A stretch of 64,000 nt of DNA from NCBI GenBank assembly GCA_014904985.1, contig MU129110.1, positions 42,707 to 106,706 of the forward strand, read 5' to 3'. The stretch's first letter is position 1; every line of letters begins with the position of its first letter. Below the pieces are notes generated by a model that ran no database searches, was not told where the DNA came from, and saw nothing but the letters and a program-made list of their open reading frames with translations. This document shows, piece after piece, positions 38,340-50,365 of this stretch. The translations under genes and the position numbers were made by a program. Origin of the DNA: Hydnum rufescens UP504 (taxonomy: Eukaryota > Basidiomycota > Agaricomycetes > Cantharellales > Hydnaceae).

Positions 38340-41300
38340 GTTAACAACATAGGAGGTATGGCTGCAGGTGTTCACATTTGGTGCACAATCATTGACTTAC
38401 ATGTCTCTTTGTGACACTGTCAATGTAGTTGGTCAGTCTGGATCTTGAATACATGGTCACTGACTGATATAATTTTTGCTGCCATTGGGAACACAGTATG
38501 TGAGTCCAGATCTCCCCCAATTCCATGCATAGTCATTCCCTGATACAGCTTCTGGTGGAATCTACAACACAGGGGGTGAGTTTATATCTCTTAGTTGATA
38601 TGAGGTGGCTGTATATCTTTTGGTGGCATGGATAACATAGCATGTGAGCATGGGTCTCCCACCATCAGATCCACACTGTCACCAGCTGATATCTCCCTTG
38701 GTGGCATCAACCATGTAGGGGGTAAGACTGCACCTGTCATAGTTGTCACTAGCTGATAGAACATTTGGTGGCATGAACATAGGATGTGGGTTAGATTTCC
38801 CCACCATTCAATGTGTTATGGCTGACTTATACATCTTTCCATGGCATAAACAACAAGGCTTGTATGTCCAGACGTCTTGGAATTTAATGCATGGTCACTG
38901 ACTGATAAATATTTTATTGACATTCACACTGTAGTATGTAAGTGTGGATTCAACCTGAGATCCATGGTTGATACATCATTATGTGCAATGGATAAAATAG
39001 GAGGTCAGTGCATATTTCCCAGCTTTCATTGGTGATTGTTTGCCAATACATCATTTGGTGACATGGATAATGTAGTATGTAAGTAGGAATTTCCTATAAG
39101 TTAGCACCTGGTCACTGGTTGATCCATCATCCAATGGCATGGACAATGTAGAAAGTATGCCTGGACCTCTTACAATTAGATGTGGTTGCAGGCTGATATC
39201 TCTCCTCTGTGATGGACAATGTAGGGTGTAAGTTCAGATCCCTCACAATCTGATGCATGGTCCCTCATTGATACATCCTTTGGTGTTGACACCACAGCCT
39301 GTAAGTTTGGATATTTCCCATTTTGTTGAGTGTGGTCACTGGCTAATACATTGTTGGAAAACACTAATAATATAGGATGTAAGTCTGGATCTCCTCCCCC
39401 TTCATGCACAATCATTGGCTGACACATCATTGGATGACATAAATAATCAAGAGTGTGGGCTGCTTTTCAATTTTGTGCTTGATCATTGGCTGATCTATCT
39501 TCTGGTGGCACTGACAACATAGAATGTAAATCTGAATTTCTCACTATTCAATTTGTTGTTGGCTAATATATCTTTTGATGATGTTGACAATGGAGGCTGT
39601 ATGTTTGGTTCTCTTCCAACAAAATGTACAGGTGCAGACTGATATTTCTTGGTCTGAATGGACAATGCAGGCAGTAGGGCTGGATCTCACAATTTAATGC
39701 ATGGTCACTGTCTGATACATTGTTTGTTCCCATTGACAATGTAGCATGTAAGTTCAGATCTCTGCTAAATAAACATGGGATCACTGGCCAATATATTCTT
39801 TGGTGACATTGATAATGTAGCATGTAGGTTCTGCTGCCACTCAGATGCACAATCACTGGCTGATACATTCTGGATGAACTTGACAATATCGGAGGTGAGC
39901 CTGGCTCACTTTTGATTCAGTGTGTGGTGACTTGCTGATCTCACCAATGGCATCAACAATGTAGCTGGTGGGCCCAGGAGTTCTCACAATTTGATGCAGG
40001 ATTGCTGGCTGATTCATCATCTGGTTGCATTGACAATGTAGGAAGTGAGTGACCTCCCCCATCACTTGATAGATAGGTGTTGGCTGATACATTGCCTGGT
40101 GGTATCATAAATGTAGGCTGTGTGTTGGGGTCTCTTGCAATTGAATGTGAGGTCATTGGCTGATACACTGTTTGGTGGCATGGACAATGTAAGATGGTGA
40201 GATTGCATCTACCACCATTCATTGAGTGGCCCTCAGTTGTTATACTTGTGTGGTCTTAACACCATAGTATGTAAGTCCACATCTCAGTCTGATTCATCCA
40301 TAGCATCTGCCTGATTCAGTGTTTGGTGGCTTCTGCAAACAAGAGGGTAGGCCTGGATACTTGAATTCCATATGTCACTGCAAGCTGATGTATCATTTCA
40401 TGGTTTTGACAACCCAGATGGTAAGATGGGATCCCTGAGAATTTGATGCAAGGTGCTGATTGGTTGGTCAACCTGAACACTGTAGGATGTAAGTGCATAT
40501 CACCCTCCTGGTTATGAGTTGATACATCTTTGGTTGGCATTGAAAATGTAGGAAGTAAGTGTCTGAATGTCTGAGAATTTGACACATCATCCCTTGCTGA
40601 TTCATCATTTGGTGGCATTAACAACATAGAGGGTAAGTGTGGATGTCATAGAATTCAATGGATTGTACCTTGTTGACTCATCAGTTGGTGCCATTGACCA
40701 CATAGCATGTAGTAGTGTGCTGGTCATCATGTCATAGAATTCAATGGATTGTCCCTTNNNNNNNNNNNNNNNNNNNNNNNNNGTTGTCCCTTGCTGATTC
40801 AATCATTGGGCACCATGACCACATAGGCATGTAAGGTAGGATGTCATGACTAATTCAATGGGATTGTTCCTTGGCCTCGATTCATCATTGGGTGCCATTG
40901 ACCACCATAGGCTGTAAGTGTAGGATGTCATAAGAATTCAATGGATTGTCCCTGTACTGCATTTCATCATTTGGCTGCCATTGACCTCATAGATTGGTAA
41001 GTGGTGGATGTTCATAGAGATCAATGGATAGCTCCCCTTGCTTGATTCATCATTTGGTGCTATTGACCATAGCATAGTGTAAGTAGTGGATGTTATAGAA
41101 TTCAAGGATTGTCCCTTGCTTGATTCATCATTTGGGTGCCATTGGACCACATAGTTGTTAGTGCTGGGTGTCATAGAATTCAATTGGATTGTTCCTCTTG
41201 CTGATTCATCATTGGGTGCCATTGACCACATAGTTGTAGTGTGGATGTCATAGATCAATGGGAATTGTCCCTTCGTGATTCATCGTTGGGTGCCATTGCC

Positions 41301-44300
41301 ACATAGGGTGTAGGTGTGGATGTCATAGAATTCCAATGGATTGTCCCTTGCTGATTCATCATTGGGGCTGCCTTGACCAATAGGGTCATGTAAGTTTTTG
41401 GATATCCATAGAATTAATGGATTGTCCCTTCCTGATCCATCCTTGGGGCATTGCCACATAGAATTGTAAGTGTGGATGTCATAGATTTCAATGGATTTTC
41501 CTTGCCGATTCATCATTTGGACCATACACAGGCTTGTAAGTGTGATGTCATAAGAATTCAACTGGGCTGTCCCTTGCTGATTCGATCATTTGGGTGCCAA
41601 TACCACATAGTATGTAAGTGTGGATGTCATAAGGATTGCAATGCGTTGTCCCCTTGCTAGTTTATCATTTGGTGCCATTGACCACAATAGTATGTAAGTG
41701 TGGATGTCATAGAATTCGAATGGATTGTCCTGCTGAATTCATCATTGGGTGGCACATTGGACCCATTAGAATGGTAAGTGGTGGATGTATTAGAATTCAA
41801 TGGATTGTCCTTGCTGCATTCAATCATTGGTGCCATCATAATAGGTTGTATGTGTGGATAGTCATAGAACTCAATGGGATTGTTTCTTGCTGATCCATAT
41901 CATTGGTTGCCCATTGATCACATAGGCTGTAAGTGGTGGATGTCATGAGGAATTCAATGGATTGGTCCCTTGCTTGGATCTCATCATATTGGTGCATTGA
42001 CCTCATTAGCTTAGTAAGTGTGGATGTCATAGAATTCAATGGGATTGTCCTTGCTTGATTGACCATTTGGGTGCCATTGACCCACAAAGCATGTTAAGTG
42101 CTGGTGTCATACAATTCAATGGATTGTCCCGCATCACATTGGTGTCATTGACCACATAGCTTGTAAGTGTGATGTCATAGAATTCAATGGATTGTCCCTA
42201 TGCTGATTCATCATTGGGTGCCATTGCCCACATAGGATGTAAGTGTGGATGTCATACAATTCAATGGATTTGTCCCTGCTGATTCTCTTTGGTGCATTGA
42301 CCACCTAGCTGCTAAGTGTGGATGTCAAGAATTTCAATGGATTGGTCCCTTACCTGATTCTCATCTTGGGTGCCATTGCACATCAGCATGTAAGTGTGTG
42401 GATGTCATAAATATCAAATGGACTTGTCCCTTGCCTGATTCACCCTTGGGTGCCATTGACCACCTAGGTTGTAAGTGTGGATGTCAATAGAAATCATATG
42501 GATTGTCTCTTGCTGATTCATCATTGGGGTGCCTATTGACCTTCATAGGTTAGTAAGTGTGGATGTTGTAGAATTCAATGGATTTTGTCCCTTGCTGATT
42601 GATCATTTGGGTGACATTGACCCACACAGGCTGTAAGTGGTGGATGTCATAGAAATTCAATGAGATTGTCCCTGCTATTCATTCATTGGGTGCCATTGAC
42701 CACATAGCTTGATAATTGCTGAGATGTCATAGAATTCCCTGGATTGTCCCTTGCTGATTCTATCATTGGGTGCATTGACACATATGCTGTAAGTGGTGGA
42801 TGCTCATAGGAATTCAACTGGAATTGTCCCGCATTCACATTTGGTGCCAATTGACACACAGCTTGTAAGTGTGGGATGTCATACAGATTCAAATGGTTGT
42901 CCTTGCCCTGATTCATCATTTGGTGGCCATTGGACCACATAGCATGTAAGTGTGGAGATGTCATAGAATTCAAAGGATGGTCCCTTGCTGATTCATCATT
43001 GGGTGCCATAACCAATTAGACTGTAAGTGTGGGGTTCATAGAAATTCAATGGATTGTCACTTGCTGATTCATCATAATGGGTGCCATTTGACCAACATAG
43101 CTGTAGTTCGAGCTCAATAGAATTAATGGATTGTCCCTTGCTGATTCATCATTTGGCTGCCACTGACCATACTACTAGGCTGTATGGGTGCCTGAGTTCT
43201 AGATAATGGACTTGTCCCTTGCTGCATTCACCATTTTGGGCCATTGACCACATAGCCTGTAAGTGTGCGAATGTCAATCAATTCAATGGATTGTCCCTTG
43301 CTGATTCATCAATTGCATTGCCATGGGACCACATAGCATGTAAGTGTGGATGTCATAGGAATTCAATGATTCTCCCTTGCTCGATTCATTCATTGGGGTG
43401 CCATTGACCACATAGCATGTAAGTGTGGGATGCCATAAGAATTCAATGGATTGTATTCTGGCCTGACATCATTGGGTGCCATTACCACATTAGGGTGTAC
43501 GGTGTAGATGTCAAGAAATTCAATGGGCTGTTTCTTGCTTGATCTCACCATTTGGGTGCCATTGACCCCATAGCTTGCTAAGTTCGTGGGATGTTCATAG
43601 AATTCAATGGATTGATTCCCTCACTGATTTCACCAGGTTGGGTGCCATTGACCACATAGCCTGTAAGTGTGCGATGTCATTGAATTCAATTCAGGCATTG
43701 TCCTTGCCTGATTTCATCATTGCGGTGCCATTGACACATGCATGTGGAAGTGATAGGATGTCATATAATTCAATGGATTGTCCCTTGCTGTACTCATATT
43801 GGTGCTGTTGACCACATAGGATGTAGTTATGGATGTCATAGAATTCAATGACTGTCCTGCCTTGATTCCATCATTGGGTGCCATATGACTTTGCATAGGT
43901 TGTAATGTGGATGTCATAGAATTCAATGGATTGTTCCCTTGCTGGATTCATCTTGGTGCCATGACCACATAGCATGTAAGTGGGGATGTTATAGAATTCA
44001 ATGGATTGGTCCCTTGCTGATCATCATTGGGTGCCATTGACCACATAGCGATGTAAGTGTGGATGTCATAGAATGCAATGGATTGTCCTTGCTGATTCAT
44101 CATTGGGATGCCATTGACCATGTAGCTTGTCATGGTGGATGTCTAGAATTCAGTGGATTGTTCCCTTGCCTGATTCACCATTGGGTGCCATTGGACCACA
44201 TAGGGCCCTGTAAGTGTGGATGTCATAGGAGGTCAATGGAATCTGTCCCTGACTGATTCATCATTGGGTGCCATTGGCCACTGCTTGGTAAGTGTGCGAT

Positions 44301-46300
44301 GTCATCGAATTCAATGGATGTCCCTTTCTGATTCACCATTGGGTGCATTGACCCTCATAGCTTGTCAGTTTGGATGTCATAGAATTCAATTGATGTCCCC
44401 TACTGATTCATCCATTGGTTGCATTCACATAGGCTGTAAGTGGTGGATGTCATAGAATTCAATGGATCGTCCCTTGCTGATTCACATTTGGTGCCATTGA
44501 CCCACATAGGCTTGTAGTAGGTGGTGCTCAAGAATTCATGGCATTTCCCTTGCTGATTCGATCCATTGCGCGCAACCATTGACCAGTGACCACATAGCCA
44601 AGTGTTAAGGTGGCGATGTCATAGAAGCTCAATGGATTGTCCCTTTGCTGATTCATCATTGGCGTTGCCATGAAAATGGTTAGGATGCTAAGTGGTCTGA
44701 ATGTCTGAACATTGACACATCATCCCTTGTTGATTCATCATTGGGTGCCATTGACCACATAGCGTTGTTAAGTGTGGATGTCATACAATTTCAATGGATT
44801 CTACCTGCTATTCACATGGGTGCCATGCACCAACATAGCTTGTAAGTGTGGACGTCATAGAATTCAATTGATTGTCCCTTGCTGATTCATCATTTTGGGG
44901 CGCCATTGCACCACATACATGTAAAGTCGTGGATGTCATTACAATTTCAATGGATTTCCCTTGCCTGATTCATCATTGTGCTTTGACCACATAGCCTGTA
45001 GGTGGTGGATGTCAAGAATTCAATGGATTGTCCCTTGCTGATTCATCATTTGGTGCATCCCACTTGACCCACATAGCGATGTAAGGTTGTAGATTGTCAT
45101 AGAATTCAATGGTATTGTCCCTTGCTGATTCACCCTTTGGGCTGCATGACCACATAGCTTGTAAGTGTGGATGCATAGAATTCATGAATTGTCCCTGCTG
45201 ATTTCATCATTGGGTTACCATTGACCACCATAGTTGTAAGGTTTGGGATGTCGCTTAGCATTCAATGGATGTTCCCTTGCTTGATTCATCATTGGGTGCC
45301 AGTTGACCAAGCATCGATGTAAGTGTGGATGTCATACAAATTCAATGGATGTGTGTCCCTTGCTGATTCATCATTTGGTGCCATTGCCCACATAGCATGT
45401 AAGTGTGGATGTCATACAATTCAATGGATTGTCCCTTGCTGATTCATCATTTGGTGCCATTTACCACCTAGCATGTAAGTGTGGATGTCATAGAATTCAA
45501 TGGATTGTCCCTCACTGATTCATCATTTGGTGCCATTGACCACATAGCATGTAAGTGTGGATGTCATAGAATTCAATGGATTGTCCCTTGCTGATTCACC
45601 CTTTGGTGCTATTGACCACATAGGTTGTAAGTGTGGATGTCATAGAATCCAATGAAATTGTCCCTTGCTGATTCATCATTGGGTGCTATTGACCACATAG
45701 GTTGTAAGTGTGGATGTTGTAGCATTCAATGGATTGTCCCTTGCTGATTCATCATTTGGTGACATTGACCACACAGGATGTAAGTGTGGATGTCATAGAA
45801 TTCAATGGATTGTTCTTGCTAATTCATCTTTTGGTGATATTGACAACATAGGTTGTAAGTCCAGATCTCTTAGAATTTGATGCATCTTCTTTACCAATTC
45901 ATCATTTCATTTCATTGACAATGTAGCAAGTGAGTCTGAATGTCTTGCAATTCAATACATTGTCCTTTGCTGACTTCCCTTTTCAATGATAATGCAGCCT
46001 GTAAGTCCAGATGTCTCAGAATTCTATTCACCCCTACTTGATCATGTCCCACTTGGTGGTTCTGTCCTATAGGAGGTCAGTCCACACCTCCCACTCTTGG
46101 ATTTGTGATCTCTGGACAATCTCTTATTTCACTACATCTACAACATAGGATGTATGTCCCCACTCTTACTATTCTGTGTATGATCTTGGCTTATACACAT
46201 CTCACTGACATTCACAATGTTAGCTTGTGAGTTCATAAATTTATACAATGGAATAATATCCTATTTTTTGGCTGCACTCCTTATACTTGGATTCATTACA
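38340..46300 (+). repeat. Tandem array of ~105 intron-like units separated by 3-nt spacers
   Basis: The unit is 73-77 bp. It starts GTAAGT (GTRRGN in diverged copies), has GAATTCAATGGATTGTCC or related sequence, then CTGATTCATCATTTGGTG (CTGAT as branch point about 28-30 nt before the end), and ends GACCACATAG or GACAATGTAG. Next come 3 nt and the next GTAAGT. The 3 nt vary: GAG, TTG, TAT, GGG, CAT, GAT, GAA, CCT, AGT, AAT, GCA and others in the left edge, mostly CAT, GCT, GTT or CTT in the core. Diverged units occupy 38340-40640 and 45860-46300; the core 40640-45860 is homogeneous. Single-base indels litter the core from about 40.8 to 45.3 kb, probably sequence error. The region is nearly free of CpG and not coding in any unspliced frame. 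Confidence 0.95.
40758..40782. other. Assembly gap (25 N)
   Basis: Short N run inside the array, at the left edge of the error-rich part. The true copy number is therefore uncertain. Confidence 0.99.
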
Positions 46301-46621
46301 GGATAATGTAAGTTACATCTAATGTGTGAAAGCCAAATGATTCTGTGTAATTGTGGTCTCATCATTGCTCCCCTGTTATATGGTAAATATTGTCAAGCCT
46401 CACCTCCATCCTTGTCCTTATCTCTCCCAAATTTTATCAGGTGCTCAAATATTCAGGCAGTCAAGGCCTGTGTGCCCTTCCTCAAACTGTTGGTCAGTTT
46501 GGGTTCTTGTTCATTTCCACCCTCCAGCATGTCTAAGCAACCATTCCAGTGTCACCTGCCTATTCCATCACACCCAAATCTTCAATATCTGGTGTTTATT
46601 TGTTGTCAGGGTTGTGACTAA
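46290..46621 (+). CDS. Putative terminal exons downstream of the intron array
   Basis: After the last array-like unit, an acceptor TTACAG is followed by the 6-nt GATAAT and a GTAAGT donor. Then TATCAG precedes a 52-nt exon-like stretch (about 46441-46492) followed by GTCAGT, and TGTCAG precedes GGTTGTGACTAA. If all preceding microexons are 3 nt and the GTPase message enters in phase 2, the 52-nt exon reads CSNIQAVKACVPFLKLL and ends GCD-TAA at 46621. The reading is internally consistent but rests on splice signals only. Confidence 0.3.
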
Positions 46622-48020
46622 TTCTAACTGTGGAAGAGATTGCTGATATTGGTTTGTCAACCCAGTGGTCATCCTTTGGATTCGGAGGGGGAGGAATGCT
46701 GATTCACCTGATGTACCTGAAATAGAGCACACCACTAACTTGGTCCAGGCTCAGATCAGGAGTGACTTGGTGGATTATGGAAATTTTCAAGCACTAGACT
46801 CATATGCTGCTGCAGACAGACTGGCAAGGATCATTGATGACTACACACCCATGTAATATGTGCAGAATACATGTATCAAGTCAAGAGATATCCTCCAATG
46901 TCATTAGTTGTCAATCCTTATCTCTGCTGGGCTGATCCACTTAGAGGTGGAGGTCAGTCTCAATGGATCCAGGTGTGATACCCATGCACCACAGTGTAGG
47001 TCACACAATTTCTGTACCTTAGCAGGGCCTATATCTATGTGTAAACCAAAGGACTTCTTCAAGTCCCACTATAGGAAGTAATCAAGATACAGTACATTGT
47101 GTCAAACTTTTTCAATTTTCAGGGGGTGTGCCAAGTTATCTTGGAAATTTAATGCCTGAGAGTGAGAGGGAAAGCTGTCAGGAGTGAACTGACAGCTGCT
47201 TCTGTCCTTGGAGCTATCCATCAAACTTTCCCCCTACATTGATCTTAACACATAGCACCTGTATCCTCATATGCTCTCACCTCCTCTTTCCCCAGCTCAG
47301 TCATGGGGTTCTCATCATCTCTGCTGTGATTATCAGCATTTTGATTATTCTAATTGCCCTCATATTATCAGGCCTAGGTCAGCAGGCTGTGGGTTGGGTA
47401 ATTGATCATTGGTGACATCTAGGGCTACATCAGCACCCCTTGTCACCTCACCCCCCATGTGAGTCCTTACAGCTACCAATCTAGACTCCCCTTCCTTCTC
47501 TGCCTACTCCCCCTTTACCTCCTCAATTGTCATTGCCAATCCCAATCCTGAACCCCTCACCATCACTACAATCCTTTGACACCTTTGGGGTACCCACACA
47601 TGGGCTGCCTTAGAGGCATAAGTGATGAGTCAGGCACACCTGGAAGTTGGGCATGGGGCATGTGGAGGGATACATGCAGGATGATTAAGGGTTCGTCAGC
47701 AGATGGATCATGGTTGGTAAGCAGCTGTATAAGCTTAGTGATGGTTAGTCAGGCAGGCTGTGGAGGCTGTGCCTTGGAAGGGTCTTGAAGGTTATGGAAG
47801 ATTGTGGAAGGCTCTGGAAGACTGGTAGCTGTGTGGAGGAAATGGTATTTATGGCCCTTTGCAGTTGGATGATCCTCAGTTTTGATCTCTTAGGATTTCC
47901 ACTGTAATAGGGATGTGTATCTCTTCTTTCTCTTTCTGTTCATGGCCTTGATGGCAGTGTCACCCTGACAGAAGATTGAAACTCACCTCCTTGACCCCAC
48001 AAACATCCTTTTCACCCTCT
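46622..48020 (+). mobile_element. Ty3/gypsy LTR-like leader
   Basis: A 64-codon frame (46665-46856) has no recognisable domain. From about 47600 the DNA looks like an LTR and leader. It has CTGTGGAGGCTGTGCCTTGG and TGGAAG-type short repeats, a TATTTATGG box at about 47848, pyrimidine-rich sequence, and then the gag start at 48021. The LTR boundaries are not resolved. Confidence 0.35.
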
Positions 48021-48300
48021 ATGCCTTTGTCCCTCATGGACAATGAGATCCCTGCTGAAGCCTTTGCAGTGTTTGGAGATGCTGGAGGAGGCCTCCATCA
48101 GATGATGGAAGTGCAACAACAACAGTATGAGCAGCTGGAGTGACAGAACCTTGCACTCCAAGACCTAGTGACTCACCTTCAGACTGATGCCTCTTCTTGA
48201 GAGGCTCTCATGGCTGAACTTGGGGTGATCACCAAGGCAGTTGTTAAAAACCTTCCTGCTCCCATTGTTGAAGTGCCAGCTACAGAGAAGAGAAAACTTA
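48021..48300 (+). pseudogene. Ty3/gypsy gag N-terminal fragment
   Basis: The frame MPLSLMDNEIPAEAFAVFGD is followed by a Gln-rich coiled-coil and AELGVITKAVVKNLPAPIV, a pattern typical of the start of basidiomycete gypsy gag proteins. TGA codons interrupt at 48141-48143 and 48198-48200. The frame is cut off by the palindrome that starts at 48284. The rest of the element is not present downstream. Confidence 0.6.
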
Positions 48301-48716
48301 CCTTATATGACCACACACCTGCAGCAGTGGGTGTGTGGTCCTATTCCCTTCCTCATTCAGGGTCATGTTCCTGTTGTGGTCAAGTCTGATGAGCCACAAC
48401 TCAATGCCAGCAATTGCCAGAATCCACAAGGTGCCCAAGTGCTGGCATGGCAAGGAAGGTATGAGCAAATAATGTGGACATTAAAAGGAATATTTATTAT
48501 CTAATAATAAATATTCCTTCACATTATTTGCTCATACTCTCCTTGCCATGCCAGCACTTGGGCACCTTTTGGATTCTGGCAATTGCTGGCATCAAGTTGT
48601 GGCTCATCAGACTCAACCACAACAGGAACACAACCCAAATGAGGAAGGTAATAGGACCACACACCCACTGCTGTGGGTGTGTGGTCATATAAGATAAGTT
48701 TTCTCTTCTCTGTAGC
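48284..48716. repeat. 0.43-kb palindrome built from the hairpin intron family
   Basis: The left arm starts AGAGAAGAGAAAACTTACC and the right arm ends with its complement. The centre at about 48500 is AATATTTATTATCTAATAATAAATATT. Both arms carry the exon-side hairpin (CCACACACC...GGTGTGTGG). The left arm also carries the donor on the minus strand (GGTAAGTTTTC read in reverse). It looks like two inverted copies of the exon-side half of the repeat joined head to head. Confidence 0.88.
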
Positions 48717-50365
48717 TACAAATGGGCAAAAAGAGCAGCGCTTGCTGCTCTTTTTGCCTGGGGTTTAAACTTATGACTAACATTATAATTCCTGTTCTAG
48801 CTATATCTCCCACCCATGAACAACACCCCCACACACAGCCACAAGATCAGAAACATGCAAACAATGAATGAACAAACAAACAATGACAAAAGCCACAGAG
48901 AAGAAGACAGAGAACCACACACCCACTGTGGTGGGTGTGTGGCTAATAAGGTATGCATTATTTTTAATAGCTACAAATGTGCAAAGAGACCAGCAGTCAG
49001 TGCTCTCTTTGCATGAGTTTTAATTTTAACTAACACATAGTTTCCATTCTAGATCAGGAGTCCAACCCCAATGCACAAATACCTATGCAGCCATGAGCCC
49101 ACACCAAACCACAAACTGTAATGGAATATATATATATTCATCTACATGGTCTGTAGTACTTAGGCCCTGTGCACCTAAGCCTTATGTAATTAGTTCTTGC
49201 AATTCATGAGCCACAGTGTTCACCACAGAAAAAGCATCTTTACTTCTACACTCATCTGCTTGTCTGCTAAAGGTCCCAACTCATACTCTGTAGCCATTTG
49301 TATGAACGATATGCCCCAGCCACAATATCTGTGCTCCTACTAGCTCTATTCATTCTCCTGACTTTCAGGCTGTACCTTAAGACAACTGTAAGTACTCTTG
49401 TGCTGTAGTGTCTACATGCCCATTGGAGACATGTTGCCCCATGTCTATTAACCCTTAAACCACTACCTCCTCCACCTCCTCATTTACACCCCCTTTCAGT
49501 CTCTAAAACACAGAACAGCAAGTGCCTTACATGAATACAAGGATGATGTGAACAGTGAGTGCCAATCATGTCACTTCTGCTATTGCCTCATTAGGTATCA
49601 CATCAACTATGACTCCTACCCTCCATCCTTGTCCCCACCTAGTTACCCCTGTCCCAGCTACATGATAGGCCAGGACTGATCATGTAGATCCTTTCCCTAC
49701 CAGTGTAGGCTTCACCTCATCTCCAACTTGACTTCAACCCTCACTCCTCCAATTCAGAGCATTCATTACACAAACACCCATGCAGCCACAAGCCCACACC
49801 AAACCATGAATACCCAAGCAGCCATGAGCCCACACCAAACCACAAACACCTATGCAGCCATGAGTCTGCACCAACCTGAGGACATGAGGACATGAACCAA
49901 GTCCCCCCAAGCAAATGGGTGAACAATGGTGCACATGAGCCATGGAGGAACATAACAAGTAAGTCTTTTTTGTTCAACTATATACATTCATGCAAAAAGA
50001 GCAGCATATGCTGCTCTTTTTGTGTGTCTTTTAATTTTTAACTAATGTATTATTTGCTATTCCAGATCACAAAATCCCATCCAACAACATTGAATCCTGT
50101 GAAATGACCCCTCCCCCCTTCAAAGCTTCAAAAACAGACACAATGCCCCCACATCACCTACTCTGAAACACATGCAAATGCACATACAGACACCTAGACT
50201 GGGACAATATGAGGCACTAAGAGGGAGCCACACACCTGCCACAGCAGGTGTGTGGCAATCTGGTGTGTTCAACTATATACACAACTATATACACTCATGC
50301 AAAAAGAGCAGCCTATGCTGCTCTTTTTGCACATCTTTAACTAATGTTGTATTTCATATTCTAGG
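48690..50365 (+). repeat. Hairpin intron-like repeat, cluster II (four units)
   Basis: Units: about 48692-48800 (donor mutated to GATAAG, acceptor TTCTAG), 48951-49052 (GTATGC ... TTCTAG), 49959-50065 (GTAAGT ... TTCCAG) and 50263-50364 (GTGTGT ... TTCTAG). Each contains the hairpin GCAAAAAGAGCAGC ... GCTGCTCTTTTTGC or a variant, then TTAACTAAC or TAACTAATG before the acceptor. The loop bases differ between units while the stem is kept. Exon-side hairpins of the CCACACACC/GGTGTGTGG type precede three of them. Sequence between units (49060-49950) has no supported gene. Confidence 0.85.

Noticed and set aside
40600..45900. Protein-coding frames on both strands within the array
   Set aside because: They change frame from unit to unit, arise from repetition and indel noise, and share no conserved peptide.
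38340..46300. CRISPR-like direct repeats with variable spacers
   Set aside because: The variable part is only 3 nt, units abut, and the genome is fungal.
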